Shown: positions 35,267 through 43,648, numbered from the stretch's first letter. The stretch: DNA of 50,269 bases from Thermodesulfobacteriota bacterium (GCA_036397855.1 DASWID010000067.1:1-50269), one strand, 5' to 3'. Notes: generated from the letters alone by a model not told the origin. Translations and numbers: made by a program.

Positions 35267-35479
35267 GTTATTACTCCTGTTTTTCAGAACCGGTTGCCTT
35301 TCGTCTAAAATTAAATATTCTATTAAGCTAAATATATCACATTGTTAGATCATATATGTAATGGGAAAATCAATTATTACACTATTAAATTGCTAGTTTA
35401 ACATCGTTTATCCTTGTAAGTATATTATATCAATATAAATCATGTCAATACTTCTATCATTTCAGCTCTAAATATCCTA

Positions 35480-36886
35480 CTACCCCTCTTTAACCTGGTT
35501 AGTCTTTGATTTGGCCAGTTTCAGGGTTCGATGTAAAAGAATTGTGTATATTGGTCTTCCTCCCAAGCCCTGGGCAACTATGGTAGCCGACATGCAAGTC
35601 AAGATAAGGGGCAGAATTTGTGAATAATTCAGTGTCATCTCGATAGTCAATGCAATTCCTGTTAAAGGGGCTCGAACGGTGGCAGAAAATAGCGCACCCA
35701 TTCCCGCAACGGCAAAAATTTCCGGATGTAAGACGTGAGCCGGAAATAGCTCATGAGTGAAATGGCCAAACCACAGACCGAAAAGTGTCCCTAAAGCAAG
35801 CATCGGTGCAAAAATGCCACCGGGGGCTCCGGAACCATAACTGAAAGCCGTAGTTCCAAATCTGGCTATAAACAGGACCAAGAGGGTCATTACTGGAAAT
35901 GTGTTCTGAATCGCCTTAGGTATTACATCGTAACCCCCTCCTATTGTGTTGGGAAAGAGCCATCCCAAAAGACCTATAATTGCACCAACAATAAGCCCTG
36001 TAAACATATATAACCAGCCACGCAATCCTGCGAAGAAGTTGAGTGATACGATCAATAAGTGGTTAAATAGATATCCAAAAAGTCCAAAGATGGCGCCAAA
36101 AATAAGGAAAACCCAGAGAGAAGACAATGCTGGGGATGGATATTGAGGCATCACTATGTCCGGCCCTTGCCCCATTAGACTACGAAGAACTATGTCAGAC
36201 ATCGCTGAAGCAACCATAACGGATTGAAACGAAAGAAAGGTGAATTTAAAGTGGGGTCGCATCTCCTCTATAACAAAAAGGATACCAGCAAAAGGCGCAT
36301 TGAATGCGGCCGCAAGGCCGGCACCGGCTCCCGCTGCTACCAATATATGTAGTTCATCCTTAGGCACCTTAAACAGATCCCCCATCATCTTTCCTATATT
36401 ACCACCCATCTGTATTGTTGGACCTTCTCTACCTAGAACCATGCCTCCGCCCAGCGCAAATATCCCTCCAAGAAACTTTATCGGAAGAACACGTTTCCAA
36501 CGGAGAGGCCTTTCCTCGTCCAATGCTCCTTCTATTTCTTGAACACCGCTTCCGCTAGTTTCCGGTGCAAAATTTCGAACTATAAGCAGGGCAACATAAA
36601 CCATTACCGCCGATAATAAAATCGGGAGACCCCAAGCTATGAAATCATAATTTTCAGCCCAGCCTATAAGCGATATCCTCCACCTTGTGATTTCGATCAA
36701 TATGATTTGAAATACAGCGCCAACTAATCCAGCAAGGCTCCCAACCAGAAGGGCCCAAAAGAGTACAGGGGTATTCCTCTTTTCCGCCTCGAGGAATCTC
36801 TTTAAGGCTCGTCGTCCCTTATCAGGTTGAGTAGATGAATCATATGTTAGTGATTGCGCGGATTTATTATTGTATATATCTGGCAT
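35480..36886 (-). CDS. ClC-family chloride/proton antiporter
   Basis: 468 residues, about 10-12 transmembrane helices, no CBS domains. Key motifs: GSGVQEIEGAL (filter region, serine present), GREGPTIQMGGNIG with the gating glutamate, FVIEEMRPHF with the internal proton glutamate, and YGSGAPGGIFAPMLALGTLFG. Having both glutamates points to an H+/Cl- exchanger like E. coli ClcA rather than a channel. E. coli has GSGIPE where this has GSGVQE. Likely helps with acid resistance or ion balance. Monocistronic. Confidence 0.93.
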   Translation of the reverse strand: MPDIYNNKSAQSLTYDSSTQPDKGRRALKRFLEAEKRNTPVLFWALLVGSLAGLVGAVFQIILIEITRWRISLIGWAENYDFIAWGLPILLSAVMVYVALLIVRNFAPETSGSGVQEIEGALDEERPLRWKRVLPIKFLGGIFALGGGMVLGREGPTIQMGGNIGKMMGDLFKVPKDELHILVAAGAGAGLAAAFNAPFAGILFVIEEMRPHFKFTFLSFQSVMVASAMSDIVLRSLMGQGPDIVMPQYPSPALSSLWVFLIFGAIFGLFGYLFNHLLIVSLNFFAGLRGWLYMFTGLIVGAIIGLLGWLFPNTIGGGYDVIPKAIQNTFPVMTLLVLFIARFGTTAFSYGSGAPGGIFAPMLALGTLFGLWFGHFTHELFPAHVLHPEIFAVAGMGALFSATVRAPLTGIALTIEMTLNYSQILPLILTCMSATIVAQGLGGRPIYTILLHRTLKLAKSKTNQVKEG

Positions 36887-37073
36887 GGGGATCCTCCAAT
36901 CCTCCTTTTAAACCACATCAAGACTCGATTGTTCAGTAAGATAAACGAAAATCACAATCGTAGTTACCATTATAAATCGATGGTCGGGCCTAAGACAAGT
37001 AAATAAATACAATGTTCACAAATGGTTACAAAGCCATTAACCACTTATAACAAAATAATAGATAATTCTATGA

Positions 37074-37562
37074 CTATAATAGTTCTAATTTTTCAATTAT
37101 GGAATCGGCTATGACTTCGGGGCGCTTTGAAATATCTGCAGTAATTACACCTTCGGGTTCCTCGAGTGTTCTTAGTTGACTTTCAAGTAGTTGAGTTCCG
37201 GCGAAATGTCCTTTGCGCGAAGCCAGCCGTTTGGAAATTGTATTCTTATCGCCCTTTAAATAAACGAATATTATCTGTTCTTTGCTTTGTTTTAAGAATT
37301 CGCGATAAGAATTTTTTAAAGCAGAACAAGCAATAATAGATGGTTCATTACCATTCAAAGAAGAGTTAATCAAGTTACGAATCTCATTAAGCCAGGGCCG
37401 CCTCTCTTCATCATCCAACGGTATGCCATTTCGCATCTTTTCTATGTTGGCTACCGGGTGGTAATCGTCTGCGTCATAGAATTTCCAGCCGAGTTTTTCT
37501 GCGAGCATTTTCCCAATAGTTGTTTTACCGGTTCCTTCTACACCCATTATAATGATGACCAT
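37074..37562 (-). CDS. gntK: Gluconokinase (GntK family)
   Basis: 162 residues. Phosphorylates D-gluconate to 6-phosphogluconate. P-loop GVEGTGKTT at 7-15, DADDYHPVANIEKMRNGIPLDDEERRPWL (substrate region) at about 31-60, ACSALKNSYREFLK and GHFAGTQLLESQLRTLEEP are diagnostic of GntK. No gluconate transporter or Entner-Doudoroff gene is in the window. Confidence 0.95.
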   Translation of the reverse strand: MVIIIMGVEGTGKTTIGKMLAEKLGWKFYDADDYHPVANIEKMRNGIPLDDEERRPWLNEIRNLINSSLNGNEPSIIACSALKNSYREFLKQSKEQIIFVYLKGDKNTISKRLASRKGHFAGTQLLESQLRTLEEPEGVITADISKRPEVIADSIIEKLELL

Positions 37563-38001
37563 GTCATGTATCCCAAAACTCTTTTCTTAATATTTTATAA
37601 CTCTCAATATAAGCTTTAGTATTGAAGAGCAAATATTATCATTAGCATTAAATTCAAAATCTGCTAACGTGATTGTACACCAAAATCTTAGTTGTTTGCA
37701 CTCGTCTCAATTACCATCATCAAATAATTACAGCAATGACCGGTGAACATTAGAATTTTTTCTATCGATCCATCCAAGGTTATCTCCTTTTAGTTTCAGT
37801 ATGAATTAATAGTCGAAAAGTTCGTATTTATCTTTAACCATTGATAGGCATTGTTCAATTTTGAATCCTTTCTTGATTCTACTAAATCTAATATTTCAAA
37901 ATACAAATATCAAAAGGCAGATATGATGGTAAGTTAAATTCGGCAGAATTATAATTCCAACGTTTTACTTTAGGAAAATTATTTTAGCAGGCCTGAACTC
38001 A
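37563..38001. other. Intergenic region
   Basis: 439 bp, AT-rich. No ORF, tRNA, palindrome or promoter recognised. Confidence 0.4.
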
Positions 38002-38427
38002 ATGCAGAGTAACAGAATTCTATCCCTAATTGTTTGTGTTTATTTAATCAGCTGCGGGGTCGAATACAAGGCTCCCGATTTGGGCAATTTATATACTCGA
38101 CCCGCAATGGAGTCACACAGATACAGTAATCCCGTGATTGTAATTCCGGGCAACCTAGACTCCAATCACCTATTGTATGGTCAAATGTCACGTTTCTTTT
38201 TCCGACCATCTAGGTATTACGAAGGACCCTGCATTCACCGATCATATACTCTTTTTGCTCCTCGAAAAGCCGAAGTCCCGATTCAATATCAGTTTGATTA
38301 CATTCCCAAATATAGATCTGAAAAGACAAATATTCTTAAAAATCCAGCACCCTTGATAATGTTAATCATTTATTTAATTATCGAGAGACAAGGGTATAAT
38401 ACTTGCCTTATCTTAACTCACTATTAA
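38002..38427 (+). pseudogene. Probable decayed lipase-like lipoprotein
   Basis: Reads for 141 codons. It starts with a lipoprotein signal (LISCGVEYKAPDLGNLYTRP) and NPVIVIPG, as in alpha/beta-hydrolase lipoproteins whose next residues are usually a GILGSKL lipase motif. Here the frame reads NLDSNHLLYGQ and then loses similarity; in neighbouring frames IVWSNVTFLFP and HLGITKDPAF recur, which I read as drift by several frameshifts. Full-length relatives are several hundred residues, so this is a 5' remnant. Homology is from memory; the alternative is a short real lipoprotein. Confidence 0.55.
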
Positions 38428-38470
38428 CAATATGTAATTTTAAGAGAGGTTCAGAACTTAAAGAGCGGAA

Positions 38471-39433
38471 TTGAGCAAAACTAGAACATTAGAGGCAATT
38501 CTTAAGAGCTCTAGAAGGGCTATACTTCTAGGTATCGGTGGTGGTGGAGACATTGTTGGTACGATTCCTACTGCAAAATTACTGGAAAACTTCGGAGTTG
38601 GACATGTTATGGGCGGCCTTTCCTGGGAAAGATCTGTAATAGATCCTGTTCCCGGCCCTAGGAAATTCAATGAAACTAGGAATGCCAGGAAGATAAACGA
38701 TACAGTTTGGTATTCAAACCATAAAACAACTACAAGCACTGGCGTGAAATTCGCCGAGTCCAGGATATCGGAAATTTACGGTAAGGAAACATTGTTAGTT
38801 GATGTTAACTATGGCGTGAAAGAAGTTGTTAATGGACTATTAGATGCTGCTGAAAAGCTAGATGCAGATTTGATAGTTGGGATTGACGTTGGTGGTGACG
38901 CCATTGCATTTGGAAATGAGCCAGGGATTATGAGCCCACTCGCGGATGCAATAATGACCGCCTCACTTTCAGAACTAGAAAAAAGAATAGATACCATCAT
39001 GGGAGTTTTTGGATTTGGCTGCGACGGTGAACTCACCATGCCTGAACTAGAAAAATCTATTAGAAAAATAGCGAAGGAGGGAGGTCTTCTCGGAAGCTGG
39101 GGTATCACACATGAAACACTGAAAGAACTCGAGAAGGTAGTTGAAATTGTGCCTACCGAAGCTAGCCGTCTGCCTGTAGAAGCTGCAAAGGGAATATTTG
39201 ATAGAACTACCATCAGAAGCGGCAGGCGAAGTGTATCCCTATCCATTATTTCCACCATCACCTTCTATTTAACTCCTAGTGTTGTCTTTGAGAAAATATC
39301 GAAACCGGCCAGGACCGTCTCTGAATGTAGAAGCCTTGCTGAAGCAAACGAGGCTCTTCACAAATTAGGCCTTAAAACCGAACTCGACTACGAGTTGGAG
39401 AGATTATGTTATGGGTCAGGTCCTATATTATGA
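38471..39433 (+). CDS. DUF1152 family protein
   Basis: 320 residues starting with TTG (MSKTRTLEAIL after AAAGAGCGG). LLGIGGGGDIVGTIPTAKLLENFG, the glycine loop GGGGD near the N-terminus, and VGIDVGGDAIAFGNEPGIMSPLADAIM and FGFGCDGEL are the pattern of DUF1152, a family of cytosolic proteins with a Rossmann-like or amidohydrolase-like core found mostly in archaea and a few bacteria. No function is established. Presence in a bacterial chromosome with no archaeal neighbours is not unusual enough to claim transfer. Confidence 0.85.
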   Translation: MSKTRTLEAILKSSRRAILLGIGGGGDIVGTIPTAKLLENFGVGHVMGGLSWERSVIDPVPGPRKFNETRNARKINDTVWYSNHKTTTSTGVKFAESRISEIYGKETLLVDVNYGVKEVVNGLLDAAEKLDADLIVGIDVGGDAIAFGNEPGIMSPLADAIMTASLSELEKRIDTIMGVFGFGCDGELTMPELEKSIRKIAKEGGLLGSWGITHETLKELEKVVEIVPTEASRLPVEAAKGIFDRTTIRSGRRSVSLSIISTITFYLTPSVVFEKISKPARTVSECRSLAEANEALHKLGLKTELDYELERLCYGSGPIL

Positions 39434-39694
39434 GTATCTATCAACAAAAAAATTAGCGTAATAGCTAGGCCAGTCTGCACCCGGTGCTATCAAAGACATC
39501 TCCTTATCAGCCGATACGATTAAGTAGATAAGTTCGCTCTTTGTGAATTTGGCATTTAGCAATTTTCCGAGTTTATTTAATAGATAACCTGCATACCAAA
39601 GAGGCCATTCAGGATCTGTGCCGTCCGTTTTAATAAAAGCCTCATGATGAGCCTTTCCAGCTTCTCGAAACAGGGCCTCTATTTTATACAGCAA
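39428..39694 (-). CDS. Small conserved protein of unknown function
   Basis: 88 residues from the TTG at 39694 (AAGAG 3 bases upstream); an in-frame CTG at 39709 with GGAGG 9 bases upstream would add 5 residues (MTEEN). The sequence EALFREAGKAHHEAFIKTDGTDPEWPLWYAGYL followed by LLNAKFTKSELIYLIVSADKE and WPSYYANFFVDRYS is a compact all-alpha family I have seen in many environmental genomes; no role known. Overlaps the DUF1152 3' end by 6 bases (convergent). A strong promoter lies about 200 bp upstream at 39906-39934. Confidence 0.7.
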   Translation of the reverse strand: MLYKIEALFREAGKAHHEAFIKTDGTDPEWPLWYAGYLLNKLGKLLNAKFTKSELIYLIVSADKEMSLIAPGADWPSYYANFFVDRYS

Positions 39695-39905
39695 ATTCTC
39701 TTCAGTCAGGTATCTATGCCTCCGATCAATTTAAGATGCAGAATCTTAGACCTCCACAACTTCTATATCAGAGGATTAAAAATACTTTCAACATTGAGAA
39801 ATTTTCAAGAAAGTTGTTCAGTCCATCACGTTTCGTACATACCAATCGGACATATTGACGATATAAAACAATTTAAGGTCTCCTTGGCGAAGACCTCATC
39901 TTATA

Positions 39906-39934
39906 ATTGTAGGAATCTTTGTAGGGATAGTCAA
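39906..39934 (-). promoter_or_regulatory. Candidate promoter with long leader
   Basis: Minus strand: TTGACT (39934-39929), 17 bases, TACAAT (39911-39906). Predicted start near 39899, giving about 190 bases of leader before the small gene. The leader begins with a hairpin AGGTCT-TCGCCAAGG-AGACCT. The boxes are near consensus. Confidence 0.5.
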
Positions 39935-40147
39935 TGGGAAAATGGGTTTTATTGGAGATTTCATCTCTTGAAGATTTTCATAGTTAGATGGGGGTAGAAA
40001 AATATGAATTGTTTACTGTTAATTTCCTTCGCATTGATGAGGCGAGTTAATTAGCAGATGCGTAATTTATCAATGGGCATACTCTCAATGTTCAATAATC
40101 GCAATATAATTAGGATTTATATTATTTTGCATTTGCGAAGAAAATCC

Positions 40148-40175
40148 TTGACAAATCGTTGAGAGTTGTTATATT
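40148..40175 (+). promoter_or_regulatory. Promoter of phasin-like gene
   Basis: TTGACA (40148-40153), 16 bases, TATATT (40170-40175, 5 of 6). Start near 40182. AGGAGG (40197-40202) is 6 bases from the ATG. Strong promoter plus strong ribosome site predict high expression. Confidence 0.65.
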
Positions 40176-40207
40176 AAGCTTAAAATAAATTATTTAGGAG
40201 GCCATAA

Positions 40208-40627
40208 ATGGCAGAGAAAAAGGAAACTCAAAGATCCAAGGACGTTACGAATCCGGTAAAAGAGCTTACCGGTCTCGTGAAAGAAAGTTGCCTGAACGGC
40301 TTTGAATTTGCCGTATCCCTCTGGGAAGAAAATGTCAAGTCTTTGAATAGCCAGGTTGATTATTTGATAAATGCTGAAAAGGATTATGTAAAATCCTTGA
40401 AGGAATTCTATTCAAACCTACCAAAGGAAGTTAATCCTTTTGGAAATGGGAATTCAAAGGCTTTAGATGACGGAGTTGACCGTATCGTAGCTTTTCAGAA
40501 GGAATATATAAATGCTGTAAGAAGCATGTCTGATAAGCTTACAAGGGAAACACGTGATCTTACGCATAAAAATGTTGAGAAGGCTTTTTCGTTATTCGAC
40601 GATTATCTGAACTCATTCAGAGTATAA
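40208..40627 (+). CDS. Phasin-like helical protein
   Basis: 139 residues, no signal peptide, almost entirely amphipathic helix (about 15-135): PVKELTGLVKESCLNGFEFAVSLWEENVKSLNSQVDYLINAEKDYVKSLKEFY, then KEYINAVRSMSDKLTRETRDLTHKNVEKAFSLFDDYLNSF. Size, helicity and the strong expression signals suit a phasin, a protein that coats polyhydroxyalkanoate granules, or another abundant helical protein. No PHA synthase gene is in the window, so this is a guess by pattern. Confidence 0.45.
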   Translation: MAEKKETQRSKDVTNPVKELTGLVKESCLNGFEFAVSLWEENVKSLNSQVDYLINAEKDYVKSLKEFYSNLPKEVNPFGNGNSKALDDGVDRIVAFQKEYINAVRSMSDKLTRETRDLTHKNVEKAFSLFDDYLNSFRV

Positions 40628-41173
40628 TCAGAATTCGAAAATATCTGTAGGGATAAAGAGTAGCGTCTGCATCTCGCAGGCGAATCATTTCAAGGGTAAT
40701 CTTACAAGGATGGACCCCAAGTAACCAAATGGATGTCGGCGCTACTGTTGTCTGTTGAATTTAATCGAGCACACAAATCGCGATTATAAGAGGAAGTTAT
40801 ATAGTCGATAGAATCGTTGATGATCAGATAGCGGTTCGTTCCATAAATCTGTATCTTAAGAATACTATTGTAAAGAAGGCTTAAATATCTTCTCCCGTAA
40901 ATTAACGCTCATATTCTCGAGCTAAAAGATTAGAGAGCAAAATATCGATCAAGAATCCATAATTTATTTCTAATTTCTTTGTCTTGATGCGGAATAGATA
41001 CTGACCTATCGTCAGGACATGGTTAAGCATGATTAATATAGTTATATTCTTAAGGCAATTTTTGGAATGCCGATTGATACTATTTAGTTCTAGATGGAAT
41101 TATGAAAAAGAGGATTAAGATTGAAATCCGGAAATCTTGTCCGTTAATTACATGACATCTACAGTAGTGACAA
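40628..41173. other. Intergenic region with possible structured RNA
   Basis: 546 bp without a coding gene. 40659-40746 can fold as a multibranched RNA (separate entry). The remainder shows no promoter, palindrome or tRNA. Confidence 0.5.
40659..40746 (+). ncRNA. Candidate structured RNA (closed junction)
   Basis: 88 nt closed by a 7-bp helix AGTAGCG (40659-40665) with CGCTACT (40740-40746). Inside are a hairpin TCTGC/GCAGG (40666-40670 with 40676-40680, one T-G pair) and a longer one GGGT and ATCTT (40694-40697, 40699-40703) with AGGAT and ACCC (40707-40711, 40714-40717) around the loop ACA. No match to a riboswitch or tRNA (no T-arm) that I know. It lies 31 bp past the phasin-like gene, so could be its 3' UTR. 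Confidence 0.35.
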
Positions 41174-41524
41174 TCAAAAGTTTATATTTAATCTTTTTAA
41201 GACGGAAATCATTGTGAAATATAGTGAAGCCATAATTGCACACGAAATTATGAGGCTTGCATAAAAGTTAACTTTGGATTTAAGTAGAAGCGGCAGTGCT
41301 ATAAAAAGTGACAAAGAAGGGATTACCAGCCAAAAAATACTGGTCGAGAGTTCGGATATCTTTTCCACACTTTTCGTATCGATATAAAGCCAAATGAAGG
41401 CGAGGATAGAAATCATAGGGAGCGAAGCAAGAATTCCACCGAGAAGCGAACTACGCTTCGATACCTCAGAGATCGCAACAACCAAAATTGCTGTGATAAG
41501 AACTTTAACGATGTAATAAAGCAT
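41174..41524 (-). CDS. DUF3147 membrane protein
   Basis: 116 residues from ATG 41524; a TTG at 41560 is in frame and would add 12 residues. Four transmembrane segments: LYYIVKVLITAILVVAISE, SLLGGILASLPMISILAFIWLYI, IFWLVIPSLSLFIALPLLL and FYASLIISCAIMASLYFTM. The SEVSKRSSLLGGILASLP segment with the following FIWLYIDT and STSIFWLVIPSLSLF matches the DUF3147 pattern. Function unknown; it is a small integral membrane protein. Confidence 0.85.
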   Translation of the reverse strand: MLYYIVKVLITAILVVAISEVSKRSSLLGGILASLPMISILAFIWLYIDTKSVEKISELSTSIFWLVIPSLSLFIALPLLLKSKVNFYASLIISCAIMASLYFTMISVLKRLNINF

Positions 41525-41671
41525 TTGATCAGTAGTTATTCTAACATCATATAAGCTCAAAGAAGTAATAATATGTTCTTACGAAAAATTAACTTTTCAG
41601 GACTTCTGTAACCAGGACATCACTTTAAAAATGCATATCCCTTGAGATTAGTGTCTTTTAAAAAGGCTGTA

Positions 41672-42448
41672 TCATCTTTTTAGATGATATTTTGAATTAA
41701 ATCTGTCTAGGATCGATAAAAACTCATCGGGCAATCTTTCTCTTACCTTTGAGACTATCTCTTCCGGAATATACTTGTAAAATGCATGAGCAATACCTCC
41801 GGCTATGCAAGCTATCGTGTCGCTATCACCTCCCAGTGAAATACCGTTCCTAATTGCGTCTTCAAAATCTTCAGACTCTAAAAAAGCTATAATCGATTCC
41901 GGGACAGACCCCTGACATGAAACGTCGAAACTATAATGGGGTCTGATTTCGTCTAAACTGCGGTTCAAGTCATAACCAAGCCTGTTGCTGACTTCTTGTC
42001 TAATCTCTCCCTTATCCCGTCCTTCTTTTGCAAGGAATACGGCAAGTGCCGTAGCCTGAGCACCTTTCACACCTTCGGGATGATTATGCGTAATTTCGGC
42101 ACTCCTCTTAGCTTCTCTCAATACTTCATCAACAGTGTTACAGGCAAATCCTATGGGGCTTACCCTCATGGCGGAGCCATTCCCCCAGCTATTGTAAGGT
42201 CTACTCTCATGAGAGAATATCCAGTCGTAAAAGCTCATGCCATAACCAGCATCAGGGTATTTCCTTCCGAAGGTTTTTAATGATGTAGAATAATCTACGT
42301 GATTTATGATAGAATGAGCGACTGCTACCGTTAATACCGTATCGTCTGTAAATCTTGAGCGAGGCGAAAAAAGGGGGAAATCGGTGGTCTTTATAGGTCT
42401 ACTCTCAAAGACAGAACCGATTATATCGCCTGCTATTGCTCCTAACAA
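41672..42448 (-). CDS. ADP-ribosylglycohydrolase family protein
   Basis: 258 residues. MLGAIAGDIIGSVFE at the start, the Mg-binding TDDT at 34-37, and GGDSDTIACIAGGIAHAFY near 206-224 carry the acidic residues of the two-Mg active site. In between are SAEITHNHPEGVKGAQATALAVFLA (typical). Members remove ADP-ribose from protein arginine or other acceptors (DraG type) or act on ADP-ribose metabolites; no NAD-ADP-ribosyltransferase partner is adjacent. Divided from the PPOX protein by 40 bp and on the same strand. Confidence 0.93.
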   Translation of the reverse strand: MLGAIAGDIIGSVFESRPIKTTDFPLFSPRSRFTDDTVLTVAVAHSIINHVDYSTSLKTFGRKYPDAGYGMSFYDWIFSHESRPYNSWGNGSAMRVSPIGFACNTVDEVLREAKRSAEITHNHPEGVKGAQATALAVFLAKEGRDKGEIRQEVSNRLGYDLNRSLDEIRPHYSFDVSCQGSVPESIIAFLESEDFEDAIRNGISLGGDSDTIACIAGGIAHAFYKYIPEEIVSKVRERLPDEFLSILDRFNSKYHLKR

Positions 42449-42488
42449 GATTTTTCATTCTCCGTTTACAGTATATTAATTACCTTTA

Positions 42489-42917
42489 CTACCAGGCAGC
42501 TACATCTTTGTAGGCAATGATTTTACTTGGCTTAACCCTGACCAGTAACTCACCAGGAACAGCGTTTCGTTTACCAAAGGCCTCGGCTTGATCGTCACCC
42601 ATGTATCTCCCGCCAATACGAGTAGCCCAGTACAACATTTCTTTCAGGTCTTCTGAAAAGGTAGCTATTCCCTCAATTTGAACAAAGGCATATGGTGGGG
42701 TTTGATCATCAACGGTTAAACCTACCCTTGGATCACGCCTCATATTCTTCGCTTTAACTGAATCTCCACCAGTTGTAAAAACTATATTCCCATTATGAAG
42801 ATCAAACCAGATGGGAACTACATGCGGACTACCATCCTTCTTTACGGTCGCAATCTTCAGAGTTTTCGTTCCTATTAACATAAATTCTCTGTATTCATTT
42901 TTGGTCATTTCTTGCAT
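42489..42917 (-). CDS. Pyridoxamine 5'-phosphate oxidase-family (PPOX) protein
   Basis: 142 residues forming one split-barrel flavin/F420-binding fold: GTKTLKIATVKKDGSPHVVPIWFDLHNGNIVFTTGGDSVKAKNMRRDPRVGLTVDDQTPPYAFVQIEGIATF. The A-T-V-x-K-D-G-S-P-x-V-x-P-I-W motif is typical of the F420- or FMN-dependent PPOX-class reductases. Cofactor and substrate cannot be told from the sequence. Upstream of the ADP-ribosylglycohydrolase, same strand, possibly co-transcribed. Confidence 0.85.
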   Translation of the reverse strand: MQEMTKNEYREFMLIGTKTLKIATVKKDGSPHVVPIWFDLHNGNIVFTTGGDSVKAKNMRRDPRVGLTVDDQTPPYAFVQIEGIATFSEDLKEMLYWATRIGGRYMGDDQAEAFGKRNAVPGELLVRVKPSKIIAYKDVAAW

Positions 42918-43141
42918 ATTATCGATAACCTCCCTGGGGAGGTATATTAAACACTAATTCGAGATTTGGTGATTATTAAGATCATAACAAATTATATATC
43001 TTTAGATTCTCGGTCTCGGTAAAAATATAATACTGCACGTTCGATGTTCTAATAACAGTTCTTATAGGAAGGAATTTTGACGATTTCCGCTAGGTCACTA
43101 ATTTTATAGAATATTTGATGCTCAGCAGTATTTAATAAATT

Positions 43142-43162
43142 GAGATGGAAATTCACCATCTC
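43142..43162 (+). other. Hairpin, 7-bp stem
   Basis: GAGATGG (43142-43148), loop AAATTCA, CCATCTC (43156-43162). Precedes the terminator-like hairpin at 43189 by 26 bases; together they could be the 3' half of a small RNA. Confidence 0.4.
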
Positions 43163-43188
43163 GGTGCTCTTGAGGCAATGAATTGAGT

Positions 43189-43218
43189 CTAACCAACCTG
43201 AGAGGCTAGTTAGTTTTT
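43189..43218 (+). terminator. Candidate intrinsic terminator
   Basis: CTAAC (43189-43193) pairs with GTTAG (43209-43213), with inner CCT/AGG (43197-43199, 43203-43205) and a GAG loop, followed by TTTTT (43214-43218). Works on the plus strand, where no protein gene precedes it, so if real it ends a small RNA. Confidence 0.4.
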
Positions 43219-43288
43219 CAAGCCGCCCTTGAGCGATTATTTAGACGTAGCCCTATATGATATAGCGAGAACTATTGTTGACAGTTAA

Positions 43289-43648
43289 TTAATATCGACG
43301 GCCGCCTCCTCTGCCTCCTCCTCCTCCTCCCTTGCCAAAGCCTCCTCTGCCTCCTCCTCCCTTGCCAAAGCCTCCTCTGCCTCCTCGGTCACCAACACGT
43401 TTTTCTGTGCGTGGACGGGCTTCATTTACATTAATTGCTCTTCCTTTTAACTCTTTCCCATTTAGGGCACTGATAGCAGCTTGAGCCTCCTGCAAAGATG
43501 GCATCTCGACGAATCCAAATCCTTTTGATTCTCCAGTATACTTATCTTTTATGATAGAGGTTGACGTGACCTGCCCAAATTCTTCGAAAGCGGACCGTAA
43601 GTCCGCTTCAGTGACCTCATATGATAAATTTCCTACATAAATATTCAT
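43289..43648 (-). CDS. Glycine-rich RRM RNA-binding protein
   Basis: 119 residues from the ATG at 43648, six bases after AAGGAG; a TTG 18 bases upstream is in frame. RNA-recognition motif with RNP2 IYVGNL (3-8) and RNP1 KGFGFVEM (about 42-49). The tail (about 88-119) is glycine-rich with a tandem GGRGGFGKGGG repeat encoded by a 30-bp DNA repeat near 43320-43385. This is the layout of bacterial Rbp proteins (as in cyanobacteria), often linked to cold shock. Divergent from the glyoxylate fusion gene. Confidence 0.92.
   Translation of the reverse strand: MNIYVGNLSYEVTEADLRSAFEEFGQVTSTSIIKDKYTGESKGFGFVEMPSLQEAQAAISALNGKELKGRAINVNEARPRTEKRVGDRGGRGGFGKGGGGRGGFGKGGGGGGRGGGRRY
43320..43385 (-). repeat. 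Tandem 30-bp repeat in RRM tail
   Basis: Two near-identical copies of about 30 bp (core CTCCCTTGCCAAAGCCTCCT on the plus strand) encode repeated GGRGGFGKGGG in the protein. Likely arose by slippage. Confidence 0.65.

Larger units (their letters stand above)
39695..40207. other. Intergenic region with two promoters
   Basis: 513 bp. Contains the minus-strand promoter (39906-39934), its leader and the plus-strand promoter (40148-40175). Short conserved-looking frames on either strand (e.g. on the minus strand near 39870-39780) may be remnants of a decayed small gene, but I cannot assign them. Confidence 0.45.
42918..43288. other. Intergenic region with two plus-strand hairpins
   Basis: 371 bp. 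Hairpins at 43142-43162 and 43189-43218 read like the end of a small RNA on the plus strand (separate entries). No protein gene recognised. Confidence 0.45.

Noticed and set aside
39770-39890. Short minus-strand frames (such as one starting MSDWYVRNVMD) in the leader region
   Set aside because: Interrupted by several stops; a decayed gene is possible but no family could be recognised.
39644-39997. 117-codon plus-strand frame overlapping the small conserved gene
   Set aside because: No recognisable family, overlaps a better-supported gene and a promoter on the other strand.
40659-40746. tRNA gene reading of the 7-bp closing helix
   Set aside because: There is no T-arm or anticodon arm and no TTC loop before the 3' strand of the helix.
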